Shown in pieces: positions 42,534 through 55,403 of a stretch of 64,000 nucleotides of DNA. Position numbers and translations under genes: made by a program. The notes beneath the pieces are model-generated. The model saw nothing but the letters and a program-made list of their open reading frames with translations. It did no database searches and had not been told where the DNA came from. Each line of letters begins with the position of its first letter. Within the stretch, counting starts at the first letter, position 1. This stretch comes from Turnera subulata (Eukaryota; Streptophyta; Magnoliopsida; Malpighiales; Passifloraceae), in the NCBI GenBank assembly GCA_028386065.3, contig JAKUCV010006207.1, positions 124,001 through 188,000 of the forward strand, written 5' to 3'.

Positions 42534-44888
42534 CCAACCTCCAAACCGGTCCAGCTAAGAAGACTATAAAGAAGCACTGTGTAGGAGGCAACCCACAAAT
42601 TAAGGTAAATTAGTGTTTTGAGTATTTTATTTTTATTAATTTTAGTTTTTGTTTTTGAATCTATAAAGATTGCAAGAAAGAAAGAATTTTTCAAGGAGAG
42701 ATGAACCAAATCAAGAAGGGACAAGTCGAATTCTTCATCAAATTGACTAGAGGAGCTTTTCTTAAACTCAAACTTTTACTTTTCTGCGAAATTTGTATGA
42801 TGATTTGCTTGAGTGCTTTGTTGGATTTTAATTGTTTTAATGCATTCATATACATTTAGCACATACCCTTAGGTTTCAATGGCAAGCTCATAATAAACTT
42901 AGGCTAAATTAGAAGAGACAATTTTTAGGTTTAGTTTTTAGGATTTTCTATATTTTTCTGGCACCCTAGGATTTATTTCACTTTTTCATAATTCATTAAA
43001 AAATAAAAATCAGAAAAAAAAGAAAGAAGGAAAATACCAAAAAACATTCACACTTTAGAGCTCTAAACCCCTAGTGTCGATTTTCTAACCCTAGCTCCCT
43101 TTAGGTTTTTCTTGATTTTTCTTTTCGTCCCTCACTCTATTCAGCCTTAGTTTTTTTCCTCTCTTAATTGGATTATCTTTTCTTATATGCTATACATATT
43201 TCCATCTAAGTTTGAGGAGAGTGCGTCTCCTTTGTGCCTATCTTTTTCATCCTTTGTTTCTATTTTTCTTTGACAATGAGGACATTGTCCGATTTAAGTT
43301 TGAGGAGGGAGAACAAATTTCTTTGCAATTTGTTTGTTTTTGTTTGTTAGTGTCAATAAAGAGCATGTTTTTTACTTTAATATATTGAGTATGCATATTT
43401 TTTATTCTACTTTACATAGTAAAAAAGCCATTACTTTTTCAGAAAATTGTTTTCAAAATCATTTTCAACTTTATTTTTCAAAATTGTTTTTCAAAAATCG
43501 TTTTCAAATAAAAAGTTTTCAAAAATCAACAAAAAAAAAATTCGAAAATGCCAAAAAAATTTTCTTTATTTTTCAAATTGTTTTCAAACCCACCATTCTG
43601 TGATCAAGATGATTTTTGTTGATAGATAACCAAGAGAGTTACTTTGAGTTTTCGAAATCTTTTTCCTTTAAATGCAAGAAGTTTGATTTTTGATTGATCT
43701 TGTTTCATGTTTAGTTATGATGAATTCATGCAAAAACCAAATATTCTTTGCTTAGCATTTTTCGACACCCTATGCATTATTTTTCAACATTTTGGACGTC
43801 AACATATATGTCCTAGAACAAGTTTTCAAAACTTTTCAAAGCGAATTTTTTTCACAGATGCTCCATAAAAGAAATGATTTAGGCATTCTTTGTTTAAACC
43901 AACAAGCCAATAAAAAGCCTACCCTTTATCATTATCCCTTGTTTAACCCTTTTGAGCCTAAATCATGATAGCTAATTTTTCTTTCTTTACCCACATTTTT
44001 CCACCTTTAACTCTTTGAAACCTTATGGCTATCATTCTTTTCTTTCATTATCCATACCCTATTTTTCAAAGTTCCTTAAGTGATTTTTGTTATGTGTTTT
44101 TACCAAGATTCTTTCTATGATAAATGCAATTGTACCGTATCTTTTCACATCCAAGAAGATCTATGCATTGAAGATGTTTGCACTTTCAACTGTTTCAAGT
44201 ATGTTATGAAATGTCAAGCATAGAAAAAAAAAACAACAAAAACAATCGGCAAACGTCGATTCAAAAAAAAAATTCAGAAAATTCAAAATAAGAGATTGAA
44301 ATTGCGCAATCAATGGTTCCTGAAACAAGTTGAATTTCTTTTAATGATCACTTGATGGATGTTATTTCAAGATTTGCACTTTGAGAATCTTTTCAATTTC
44401 TTGATAATGCACATTGCAATCTTTTCTTAAGTGAATTTTTGAACTTTGATTTCTCTACACCTTTTCTTTGATCAACCTTTACCCAAGACCCCATTACAAC
44501 CATTTGTAAAGTCCTATTCTTCTTTTTTAGAGCGTTTATTCATAATAGTGGAGTTAAGTTCTGGAATTTGCCTATGGGACTAGTTTTTCAAATTTTCATG
44601 ACGTCAATTCATTCTTGCTTGCATATGGGTAGTTGATTTTTGCTGAGTGATTTGTGCGAACGCTTGTGCGGGTAAGTCTGACTATGGCATGGATGCTTTT
44701 TCATGAGATTTTCTTTCTCTCTTGGCATTTGCTTTAAATGATCTTTCATAAACTCTTGGTGATTATCTTGGAAGTCTTGATATGAATTCTTTTTGATTGT
44801 GTGACTTGGTGGAGATTTTCAAAACCCTCATTTAGTTTATTTTGTTTTATTTGCTTGAGGACAAGCAAAGTTTAAGTTTGAGGAGATT
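42534..44888 (+). other. Long non-coding 3' part of the Athila-like element
   Basis: It contains GGAGGCAACCCAC (near 42582) and GACAATGAGGACATTGTCC with TTTAAGTTTGAGGAGGGAG (43272-43310), typical motifs of this region in Athila/Tat elements. A second GAGGACAAGCAAAGTTTAAG tract lies just before the 3' LTR. Short frames here are not supported. Confidence 0.6.
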
Positions 44889-46640
44889 TGATAAGCTCTA
44901 AATTTTAGTATTTTTATGATGATTTTGAATGGCTTTTACTATGTTTTATATGACAATTATGTGTATAATCTTTCTATTATTGTGTGTTTTTATGCATTGT
45001 GTCAATTAGTACTTCAATATTGCTGATTAAGTATTTTTACAGGTGAAAATCGATTTTATTTGGAGAATTGAAGCTTTTTAGCCAAGTTTGGAAACCAGAC
45101 CCAATTTAGAAAACTTTCTGCAGTGAGCACAGCCGACTATTTTGGAGATTTCGGGATTTCTAGGCATCGAAAGTAAGTGAGACCAATTGGAGACAAAACT
45201 AAACTTCTAGAGCTTTTTATGGATTAAATTTCATAGTTTTTGGACATGTCTACTAGGAGGAGCACTCAGTCGATTTTGACCCAGACAAACATGGATTTCT
45301 GCACCAACCCAGGCCCAGTTTTTTGATGATATCTACAGCTAAAGAAGTCCAATTGAATAGTTATTATTATGAATAGAAAGATGAGAGCATTATCTAGAAC
45401 TTTGTAGAAGAGCCCAACACCCAGTTCGGACGTCTTCTAGTTGATAAGTGTCATGCACGTTTAGGGTCAGAAAACAGGCAAAAGTCCAACTTGGAGTGCA
45501 AGTATAGAATTCTATTCCAATTCAAAGAAGGAGACCCTTGGACGACCTCCAGCACCAAAACCACTATAAATGCACCCCTTGGGATGTCATATTCAGGAGG
45601 CCGAGTTCAGAGGGCGAAGCTCTGCCAAATTGTTTAGGGTTTAGGTCACACACACTAATAGGATTAGGGTTTCTTCTCTTTCTCTCTATTAGGTGGTGTC
45701 GAATTCTCTAGCAAGGCTCAAAGATTATTCCCCTCAACTTTCCAGCAAGATATTGAAGATCTAGAGGCACAAACAGCTTCAGAAGCACAAAATTCGAGAT
45801 CAAGGAGCAACAGAAGTCGACACCAGTCTTTCTGCAGAAATCGACTACATCTTCTCCTTTATTCGGTTTTTCTGTTATTTGATTCCATGATGAATTCTTG
45901 TGTTGATTTTTATTTTATTATTTTTATGTGGAACTAGTCTCTTAATCTAGGATTAGGGATGTAGCTAATTACTCTTATGCTTTTATAATATTATTAAGAT
46001 ATTGTTCTTGGAATCTGTTGTGCTGAATTGTTTGTTGCTTGATTAGCTACCAAGTTTACATTAATTTAGATCTGAATCTTTGTTGATGGTGACATGGGAG
46101 AGCTGAGTGGTTGATTAGATTTTAGATCTGAACATCATAGATTGATTATAAGACAAGAGATGCGAAAGCTGATAGTTATTCTTAAGGTTGATAAATTGTC
46201 TATGCTTAATGAATTTAGTTACACACTGTGCTAGTGAGAACTAGGTAGTTGTGGACTGAATAATTGATTCAACATGCGAGAGCTGAGAGTTAATACTTTA
46301 AGAACATTAGCCTACAATAATCAATAGACATCCAAGATCATAATCGGATATATTATTTGCATAAGTAGTGATTGCGAGAACCCCAAACTCCTAGGTTGTT
46401 TTTATTATTACTTTACTCGACATCAATTACCCTTTGCCGATTTTAATTTTAATTTTTATTACTTTGTTAATTTCGATTTTAGCTACCAACTCTCATCAAT
46501 AATTGATCCTCCTAAATAATCACAAGTTGTTATTGACACTACTTAAACTGTTTCCTGTGGGATCGACCTTGATTGCTATAACAGACACTGTGCGCTTACA
46601 GGTTAATCGTAGTGTTAAGTGTGGGTTAAAAATGCTATCA
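44889..46640 (+). repeat. 3' LTR of the Athila-like element
   Basis: TGATAAGCTC...ATGCTATCA, 1752 bp, followed by the duplication AAAAC. It lacks a short piece near 46020 that the 5' LTR has (TTGTTTGATCTACGTG at about 38805-38820). Confidence 0.9.
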
Positions 46641-46927
46641 AAAACTTGTAAAGGTTTGAGCTTAGCCTTGAAAAGCTTGTGTTTGTAAAGGTTAAGGTTG
46701 AACCTGCAAAAACTTAAGGATAGTGAGAGTTTGAAATCCTAAAGGAGGGTCCTTTAGGTAGTGGAGGTACCTGGTGAGGGGGAACCACTCTAAAATCAGC
46801 TGCGTCAATTTCTCTCTTCCTCCCTTACTCATTTCCCACATTAAGCACTCGCATTGCATTACAGAGATTTGGTATCGCAGAAACCAAATCTCACTGTCCG
46901 AAAAAAGTTGTAAAACCTAAGTCAAAC

Positions 46928-46929
<2 letters not shown>

Positions 46930-46960
<31 letters not shown>

Positions 46961-46972
46961 ACCCCCCCCCCC
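46930..46972. repeat. Poly(C) tract
   Basis: 31 Cs, one A, 11 Cs at the end of the SIRE-like 5' LTR. The matching place in the 3' LTR (about 59047-59058) has only short C runs. Confidence 0.85.
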
Positions 46973-47051
46973 TCATAGGCACTTTTGGGCCTACAATTGG
47001 TAGCGAAGCTACGTTCTCAGTTCAAAGGAGTAAAATCCAGAGACAAAGATC

Positions 47052-47585
47052 ATGGCTTATGAGGGAAGATGCATCAACAAGGCATCCTACTTTGGTTGTG
47101 CTAATTTCAACTATTCAAAAACCAAGAGAAGGAAGGATGTGGCTGCTGGGGATGACTCGGATTCTTCATGCAATTCAGACACGGATGAAGCTGTGAATTT
47201 GTGTCTCATGGCTCAAGAAGAATATGAGGTAAATGATTCACCTGACTTTACTTTTGATGAGTTACAAGATGCTTTTAGTGAATTGCATGATAAGTATATA
47301 CAAGCACTTAAAAAGAACATTGCATATAAGAAAAGAATTGAGATTCTTGAATATGATGCTGAAACACATAAAAAAGCATATGAAAGACTTGATCTTGCTC
47401 ATAGTGAAGTGCTGAAATCTTGTGAAACTCTGAAAGTTGAAAAGGCTGCGATTCAAAATGCTCATGATGAGCTTGAAAGGAAGATTGCATGCAATACTGC
47501 TACATGTGATAAGTTGCTTAAAGAGAATGATATGTTAAAGAAAAGTGTTCATAATCTAAAATATTCTCTTGAAAAAATTTACTAG
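47052..47585 (+). pseudogene. SIRE-like gag, N-terminal core deleted
   Basis: A short N-terminus (MAYEGRCINKASYFGCANFN) jumps directly to KRRKDVAAGDDSDSSCNSD. It then runs through FTFDELQDAFSELHDKYIQA and a long coiled coil (about 90-175), ending LEKIY-stop. The capsid core normally between these is missing. The coiled coil resembles that of the Copia gag at 6066-7319, so both are of the same broad gag type. Confidence 0.75.
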
Positions 47586-47959
47586 AGGCACAAATAGTTT
47601 AAATCTTCTGCTAGGTCAGCAAAGACACTCAGTGCAAAAAGAAGGAATAGGTGGAACAGATGTGGTTTTTGACAAACCAACTCATTCTGTGTAATTTGTT
47701 AGAACTGAATCCAGTGTGCCATATAAACCCGACACTTCACATAGAGCTTATAATAAATTACACATGTCTGTGAAAAATACAACACCTAGTTCATACAGGT
47801 CATAGAAACCAAGTTCGGTTGCTAACAAACCAAATAGGAAGAGGAAGTTCTTTAGATAGGATCTGGTTGTTGACAAACCAGATTATAGAAAGCAACCATA
47901 TCTATACCGAAGAAATACATATGGATACACCTCTAGGAAGAACATGTATACACATTATC

Positions 47960-48120
47960 ATACACCTAACATTACGTGTCATTACTGTGGTAAGATTGGT
48001 CATGGGATTAGAGCATGCATGTTTAGAAAAAAAAATACCATGTGAAATATATGTGGGTTCCGAAAGGAACCAGATCTAACCCTGAAGGACCCAAAGTTGT
48101 TTGGGAACCTAAAACTTGAT
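47960..48120 (+). pseudogene. SIRE-like gag zinc knuckle
   Basis: ITCHYCGKIGHGIRACMF (about 47970-48025) is a CCHC knuckle. Further on, after a frameshift, WVPKGTRSNPEGPKVVWEPK is the usual lead-in to the protease. Confidence 0.75.
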
Positions 48121-48593
48121 TGTTTTGGCAGGTTGTTGGGGATGAATGGATACTAGACGGTGGGTGTTCAAGGCACATGACTGGTAAATCGTCCATGTTC
48201 TCATCCCTAACTAAGAATGGCCGAGGAAAGGTGACTTTTGGTGATAAATCTAAAAGGCAAATCCTTGGTTTTGGTAATATTGATTCTAAACCTTCTATTG
48301 AGCATGTCCTACTTATTGAAAATCTTAAGTATAATCTATTAAGTGTTAGTCAGCTCTGTGATAAGGGTTACAAAGTTATATTTAAAGCTTCTAAGTGTTC
48401 CTTCAGTTCGGAAGATGGAAAACATATGGTTTTTACAGGAACCAGAAAAGGCAATATATATTCTATATCTTTAAATAATGTTTCTAACCCTGATTTTAAG
48501 TGTTTAAGTGTAAGAACAGAAACTCCTACATTGTGGCATCGAAGGCTAGGACATGCCAACTTGGAGCTTATCTCAAAATTGTTCATTAAGTAG
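48120..48593 (+). pseudogene. SIRE-like protease and pre-integrase domain
   Basis: The 157-residue frame has EWILDGGCSRHMTGKSSMFS, VTFGDKSKRQILGFGNI, LLIENLKYNLLSVSQLCDKG and LWHRRLGHANLELISKL. The aspartic protease active site, normally D-S-G, is D-G-G here. The GAG-pre-integrase motif WHRRLGHA is intact. A TAG ends the frame just before the integrase. Confidence 0.85.
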
Positions 48594-49332
48594 TTGGTGA
48601 AAGGATTGCCTAAGCTGAAATATTCTAATGAAATCACTTGTCGAGCATGTCAACTTGGGAAGCAGGTTAAAAGTTTCTTTAAACCTAAGCACATTATCTC
48701 TATTTCTAGACCACTTCAATTGTTGGATATTGACTTGTTTGGTCCCATGAGAATCGTGAGTCTCAGTGGTAAGAGATATATGTTTGTGATAGTGATGATT
48801 ATTCAAGATATACTTGGGTATTATTTCTTGCTCAAAAAGATCATGCATGCTATGAGTTTGGTACACTTATTAGGCGATTACAAAATGAAAAAGGTTATAA
48901 GATTTAAAAAATAAGAAGTGATCATGGAGGAGAATTTGATAATCTTGTCTTCAAACACTTCTGTAAGCAAAAGGGCATAGAACACATCTTTTCGACTCCT
49001 AGAACACCTCAACAAAATGCGGTTGTTATAAGGAAGAATCGAACTTTATAAGAAATGGCGAGAACTATGCATGATGAGCATAAGCTACCTGTACATTTCT
49101 GAGCAGAGGGTGTGAACACAGCGTGCTATATTTTAAATAGAGTATCCTTACATCCATTGATTGAAAAGACCTCTTTTGAGATATGGTTTGATAAGAAACC
49201 AAAAATTGGGACTTTCGTGTTTTTGGGTCTAAGTGTTACATTCTTAAGAGTAAGGGAAATCTAGATAAATTTTATGCTAAATCTGATGCTGGTGTGTTTC
49301 TTGGATACTCTCTCAATCGCAAAGCTTATCGT
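48594..49332 (+). pseudogene. SIRE-like integrase, frameshifted
   Basis: CRACQLGKQVKSFFKPKH, LLDIDLFGPMRIVSLSGKRY, then after frameshifts RSDHGGEFDN, FSTPRTPQQNAVVIRKNRTL-stop, EMARTMHDEHKLP and VNTACYILNRVSLHPLIEKT. LDKFYAKSDAGVFLGYS ends at the inserted LTR (49333). This is the Copia integrase core (zinc H2C2 end, catalytic D and D of the DDE set) with at least three stops or shifts. The conserved PQQNGVxERKN box is altered. Confidence 0.85.
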
Positions 49333-49637
49333 TGTAAGTTTCCCTAGGCTATATGACATTCATATAGAAGCAAAAAGATGCAGCGGAAGACAAGGGAAAC
49401 AACCAAGAACACATGTGAAGCTAGTAAACCGTATAACAATTTTTACATACCTGTAAGGTTAGGGTCTTTCACCTAACTTGTGTACTGTAAGTTTCCCTAG
49501 GCTATATGACATTCATATAGAAGCAAAAAGATGCAGCGGAAGACAAGGGAAACAACCAAGAACACATGTGAAGCTAGTAAACCGTATAACAATTTTTACA
49601 TACCTGTAAGGTTAGGGTCTTTCACCTAACTTGTGTA
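49333..49637. repeat. Perfect 153-bp tandem duplication
   Basis: 49333-49485 and 49486-49637 appear identical over their length, both starting TGTAAGTTTCCCTAGGC and running to ACCTAACTTGTGTA. Confidence 0.85.
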
Positions 49638-51048
49638 AGGAATCAGTAAGAGCAAGAAGAAGACCTGCTCCTCTACGGTATCCACACGAACCGTGATCGG
49701 CTTCGAGTCGTCACACGAATCAAGCCTCGAGCACTCCCACTTGATGTGCTAGTAACAAAGGTAGGAGCTAGTGTGTGTTTGGGGTGTTTTTGGAATGCTT
49801 GTGATCTTGCTTCTTTCACAAAGAAGAAGAGAAGGTGGTCTAAGTGTGTGGGCTGAAAAAACAAGCACAAGGCAGGAGAGGGGAGCAGCAAAAATGTCCA
49901 GCAACAGCCAACAAGGAGATGAATGATCTGATCATTCAAAACCAAGTGGAGACATAAGATAGTGCAAGTAATGGCCTACCACCTTTGGCCCATCACCCAC
50001 TAAACCATATCTTAGACAAGATAATGCTGCTCCCATCATTCTTTCCAGCACAACACACACAACATTCCACTCATGTCTAATCAATAATTATTGATCCAAA
50101 ACCGGCCCTGGTTCAACCATGGTCCAACCACGGTCCAACCACACCCGGTCCAACCATGGTCCAACCACGGTTCGACCATCTGCTCGAATCATCGGTTCTA
50201 TGTGTGTGACCCTGTAGGCACTTGTAACATCCGGCAATGATTGTAAAATCTCATTTTACAATCATAAACAAAGAGCGGCGTCTAGCAACACATCATTGCT
50301 ACCCGAACGACAAGATCAGAACTGATTCACTATGCCTCGGAATATGTCATCGTCCTATCGTCCCATTATCAAGATTAGACCGAGACATGGAAACGTCAAT
50401 CTCGTATATGTCTAATCTCGGTTTCTTGATCCTCGAGTTAACTGTATAAAACGGATACCCGTGATATCATCATATCACCCTATCCGAGCATGGCCATGCA
50501 TTTAACAGTTCAACTCTATCAAGAAACCTACTCGATAATATACCCGTTATATAGGTCGGACGAATCCCCTCTTGATCAATCAAAACCCACTACATACTCG
50601 TCATATACCCGATGATTACCCTTATGTCCACCCAGTTACGGATGACTAGGAATAATATCAAAGTACATGATTCATATGTTGGATACCTTGACGATCTCAG
50701 GTCGGAGGACAATCACATCTATAAGAAACGCTATCGACATACATATAACGTTCCATGTAGCGTTCTTATGTGGGTCGGTCCGGTCAACAAGATCCCCATC
50801 TTGTACCCGTATGTAGAATTCGTAACTCATACAATCCTCAACATACGCTAGTCTTATTTTATTATTACAACCCAACCATAATAATAAACGACTAGGGACT
50901 TTTAAGAATATACATATCAAATACATATACACTAGGGTTATATATATGTGCAAGCGATTATCTCATAATCATATATATAGGCATAACCTCAAATATGTAT
51001 ACATGAATACAATCATCCATAGATTGGCTTTTGGGCATATTACTAACA
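49333..51048. mobile_element. LTR-like insertion in the SIRE-like integrase
   Basis: It starts TGTAAGTTTCCC, ends TTACTAACA and is 1716 bp. It is flanked by the perfect duplication ATCGT (49328-49332 and 51049-51053), and the Copia frame resumes exactly after it (RVFNKQTLVVEE). No coding recognised. A solo LTR is the simplest reading. The first 153 bp are tandemly repeated. Confidence 0.75.
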
Positions 51049-51620
51049 ATCGTGTCTTTAATAAACAAACTCTGGTGGTTGAAGAAACCATACATGTTAT
51101 TTTTAATGAGATTGACCCGTATAGTGCAAGTGATGATGAAGATGCAGATTTTGCACCGAAAGATCAACCACATGTCACACCATGTCAATCTGGAGAACAA
51201 GAGGAGGAACTTCCTGAATTGATTCAACCACAATTTTCCCCTCAGGAACCAGATGTGCTACCACACATGGTTGGTGAAAAACCAAATATGGCAGAACAAG
51301 GATCCACTTCACAACACACTCTTGGTGATATTTAAGTGCCCAAAGGGCATTCAATTGTGGATATTCTTGATGACATCACAAGAGGAGTAACTACAAGATC
51401 CTCATTGCACAATGTTAACTCACATCTTGCCTTCCTATCACAAATGGAACCAAAAATGCAAAAGAGGAAATCTTTGATAAAAATTGGGTCATGGCCATGC
51501 AAGAAGAGCTAAACTGACTCAAATGAAGTGATCTCTAGACGTGAGAATCAACCTAATGACTTCATTACAAAGCAACTCAAGGAGGATCATTTCATCAAAA
51601 TCAGGCTTGAACTTCGTATC
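51049..51620 (+). pseudogene. SIRE-like pol remnants: integrase-RT linker, RT start, RNase H end
   Basis: FNKQTLVVEETIHVIFNEID (about 51057) is the segment before RT. Near 51440-51515 the NAKEEIFDKNWVMAMQEELN-type start of RT is followed at once by NDFITKQLKEDHF and IRLELRIF (about 51555-51620), the end of RNase H. The whole catalytic RT/RNase H core is deleted between them. Confidence 0.8.
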
Positions 51621-52312
51621 TTCCTTTGCCTTATTTTTCAATGCTTATCTGGTTGTTGCATAAACAATACTTTCATATATGGTTTCGTTATATGATTTTT
51701 ATCGTGGTTTCTATCTTTAGATATCTACTTCTGCATGGATGATTGATATTATGTTCTTACATACTATGCTATTTTGGTTAATATCCCTTGCTTGTTGATG
51801 CCAAAAGGGGGAGAAAATATGCATGTTGATCTTATGCAAGAAATGTGGTATTCTTGAATCAAACTTATGCTATTTTGGTTATAATCCCTTTTTGTTGTTG
51901 ACGAAAAGGGGAGAAATATTGTTGATTTTTGCAGTATGCAGGATACTTGCTATACATGGCTTTTAACAAAACCACACTTAAGTCTGTGATTTGGTTTCTA
52001 CCAAAAACCAAAATTTATGATAATGAATGCAGCGCGACTTCGTATCTGTTATTATGCATTCAACTAATCTTTTGTGCAGAAAGTGGAAAATAAAGGGGGA
52101 GTTATATGATTGGCTGTTGGATGCCAATATACATATTCACAAGGAATGCTTTATATGTTTTCCTAACACTTATCCTTGCTGAATTATAAAAAAAAATTCA
52201 AAAGAGGGAGCAACAAAACAGGGGGAGCTTATAAAAAATTATGAGAATATTTTTTGAACCCTTGTTATGTGTAAAATCAACACAAATTTGTCATCATAAA
52301 AAAGGGAGAGAT
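51621..52312 (+). other. 3' untranslated part of the SIRE-like element
   Basis: It contains repeated TTGATGCCAAAAGGGGGAGA and TGACGAAAAGGGGAGAAA blocks (51797, 51899, 52096) and ends in AAAAAAGGGAGAGAT, the polypurine tract before the 3' LTR. Confidence 0.65.
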
Positions 52313-54140
52313 TGTTGACCAAAAATTGGGTCAATCACCTCTTGATGCTAAAGTGCGATTAACCATGTTGATTATCTAGTTTTGATGACTAACAAATTAC
52401 AAGTGTGTTGTTAGTTTTGCTTGTGTTGATTTTCGCTTACAGGAAAAATATGGTTTCTGCGATACCATATCTTAGACACACGACATATGGTTTTTACCGA
52501 TACTATATCTTGGACACACGACATATAGTTTTTGTTGCAACTATATCTACGAGGTGTCAACATCAACTTTTTGTGCAAGTTGCGTGTGGTCCTGCAAGCA
52601 ATTAAAACCGACTTCCAACGGTTTTAATTGGTGAACAAGTAAGAGGGAAGACTTTGTGGAAGTGCAGAAGACTTTCCCACCTAACTCCTACTTAACCCAT
52701 CAAGGTGGTCCAAACTTTCCAGATTTGGTACCACTTTGCAATCGAGGAGATGCAACTTGCTAAGTGGTCCTCACACAGATTTTTAACGTTCAAGATTAAA
52801 GAGCAGGTAAGAGAGATGTTCTAGGAGATGTTATCTCTCAAAGATGGTGGTCCAAACTTTCCAAAATAGCAATACTTTGTGACCAAGGAGTTGACATAAA
52901 GAAGTGGTCCTAACTTGGAGTAAATGTGAACTCAAGTCAACTTGAAGATTCAAGGAGCCGTTAAGGAGCAGTTGCAGACTTTCCCCCCAAACTCAGAGGC
53001 TATAAAAGAGTGTTGCAAACACCTTTGAAGATCAACCCAACCATTGAGCAAAATCTATATTTATACTAGTGCTTACAGTTGTTCAGAATCTGGTTTCTCT
53101 AAGAACCAAACAACAAGTTTGTGTGTAAGCAAGTCTTGGTTTAGATTTGCTGGGTACTCAAGTCTAGGATTAGATTTGAGGGTAGGTTAGAACTTAGCCT
53201 GTGAAAAGCTTGTAAGGTTGGAGTTTAGCCTGTGAAAAACTTGTAAAGGTTTGAGCTTAGTGATACGGCAACAGCCCTAGAATCCACTAGTTCCACCTCT
53301 GTAACTATCTGATTGTCCCGATCGTCAATCTCAATCAAACTCGCCGTGTAAGTCTCCTTCACCTCCTAATCTCTGCACGGATTAGACAACAAAAAAGTAG
53401 ATACACAACAATAGGCTTTAGTAATTCTATTCTTCACCTCCTAGACTCAATTAAGGAATAGGCAACAAAGGGATTAGAATCACAAGGAATTGAATAAACG
53501 CCACAAGCAAGAAACTTGATAAGTAAACTCAAACCATAATATAAAACCAAGAGAATCCACTCTTGATCACGATTGAATCCACAATCAAAGAAAACCTCAA
53601 AGGCAATTTTATTCTCTCAAAAATAGTCTGTGTGAAATAACAATAGAAAAGGTCCTATTTATACTAATCCCTAACCCTAATTTCGTCCAAACTAACCCCA
53701 AACCAAGTCAAAATAGGTTTTTGACTTTTTCCAGAATTTTTAGGTGCCGACCTAAAAATAGACAGTATTTTGACTTTTCCAGAACTTTTAGGTGCCGACC
53801 CAAAAATAGACAATATTTTTAGGTGTCGGCTGACAACCCAGATAGTGAGTATTTTTAGGAGTCGAATGACAACCCAAATAGACTAATTAACTAAAGCCCA
53901 CAATAATTAAACCCAATTACATGGACTTGACCCAAATATTAAAAAAAAGACAAAACTGAATTTTCGGATAGATTCTGTCCGTCGACTTCAAATGCATTTT
54001 AAGTAAAGAAAACGGCAGATTCAGCATCTAAGCTCAACACCAAAGTTCTAGATCTTTGTCTTATCTTTCCATAGAGTCTAAGATCGCAGCAATCCGAGTT
54101 GTAGAGCTCGAGATATGAATTTATTTCCGAGACTGCATGC

Positions 54141-55403
54141 TCAAGGAATTTCCGCACGAGTTCTTCGCGTTCTCGACTTAAATCTCCATCTCTTCTTAAA
54201 TTTCCTGTGAGATCGAATTTTGGACTTGACTCTGAAAGTAATCTTATGATGATGAACTTTGATCTTGTTGGAATACATCCAAATTCCATGCTTGACACCA
54301 TTGCATCCTCCATGGTCGCCTTGGCGTGCATCATTCTTCAAGTTTCCAAATTCGCCTAGGTGACTTGCATCATTCTCTCCCTCCTCAAAGCGATTCGTCC
54401 TCGAATCGATACCTACAAAGTCAATAGGAGAAAATTCAGCAATATCAACGATGGTATGATCACTGTACTCACCATGTGAACCCATCATGATGCGCAAAAG
54501 ATCAAGCTTCATGCTTTTAGCTTCTCCTCCCGGATCAAGCAACATGCAAGTAGCATTAATTTGTTCCTTCCAAAACAGTAACTCAAAAGTATGCATAACA
54601 AGTAATTTATGTGGATGAAAATCAATAAAGTAAGAATTTAAATTACTCATCATGTTATCCAATTTAGGCATTAAAATCATAGAAAAGGAACTTAAAACCT
54701 GATGCTCCCTTTTGATTGTAATCGGTGCCCCATGTATAGATCCATCTTCTTTTAGAGCCGTCAATCCTTTAGGACAAGTATCATTAGTAACCTGCAAAAG
54801 AAACACATCACATCTAGAAAGACAAAGGTTAAGGTTAGCTTTAAACCATGCTTCTTTGTACAGAAGTACAAACAAACTCTTCTTCTTCTCATAGTCAACC
54901 CTCTCATCTCTCTCATTTGAGCCTTTTAACACAATTTCTTTTGAGGTTTCTTTTATCTCTTTTCTTTTCTCACACTCGGCTTCCTGTTTTTCTTCCTCTC
55001 TTTTATTTTCTTTTGAGCTCTCCTCTCCTTTTGCAAGGCTCTCAGTCATCCTCTCAGCCTCACTAGTCTTAGCCAATTCGGCATCCTTCTCCTTCTTCCA
55101 AGCATCCACAACTTTTTGCATATGCACCTGATCTTTATAAACTTCCGCGGGTGGCAATGGCCCAAGTGTTATCGGCCTCTCACCCATGGTGAATGTATAC
55201 CTATTTCTTTGTCCGTCATGAATCACTTGCCTATCATATTGCCAAGGTCTTCCCAACAAAATATGACATGCTTGCATAGGTACAATATCACACAAAACTT
55301 GATCAGTATAAGTGCCAATGGTGAAAGTAGTAAGTACTTGCCCGGTTACCTTTACCTCACCACTATCATTCAACCATTGAAGCTTGTATGGTCTTGGATG
55401 CTT
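54141..55403 (-). pseudogene. Gypsy protease remainder and unassigned C-terminal region
   Basis: The same frame after one stop codon. It has SGEVKVTGQVLTTFTIGTYT, VLCDIVPMQACHILLGRPWQ (the protease ILLGRP flap/end motif) and RYTFTMGERPITLGPLPPAE. A Lys/Glu-rich stretch follows, then KKSLFVLLYKE and sequence I cannot assign. It ends DSRTNRFEEGENDA, which encodes the polypurine tract, and runs on into the LTR. Where RT, RNase H and integrase should be there is only about 150 residues. Confidence 0.7.

Larger units (their letters stand above)
37664..46640 (+). mobile_element. Athila-like Ty3/gypsy element, RT-RNaseH-IN core deleted
   Basis: 5' LTR 37664-39437 (1774 bp), 3' LTR 44889-46640 (1752 bp), duplication AAAAC at 37659-37663 and 46641-46645. 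LTRs start TGATAAGCTCTAA and end TATCA. The primer-binding site TGGCGCCGTTGCCGGGG (from about 39444) is the tRNA-Asp type typical of Athila/Tat. Gag and protease are recognisable with frameshifts. RT, RNase H and the integrase core are missing, but integrase-end-like repeats are kept in an open frame. A 2.3-kb non-coding part and a GTTTAAGTTTGAGGAGATT tract precede the 3' LTR. Confidence 0.9.
35065..46995 (+). repeat. 5' LTR of the SIRE-like element (split by two insertions)
   Basis: The original LTR is spread over 35065-35570, 37282-37663 and 46646-46995. Near 35200-35299 three hairpin-forming ATATGGT...ACCATAT units lie in tandem. The end contains a poly(C) tract absent from the 3' LTR. Confidence 0.8.

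Noticed and set aside
54848..55066. A plus-strand Leu/Ser-rich frame
   Set aside because: Antisense shadow of the Lys/Glu-rich gypsy protease-downstream region.
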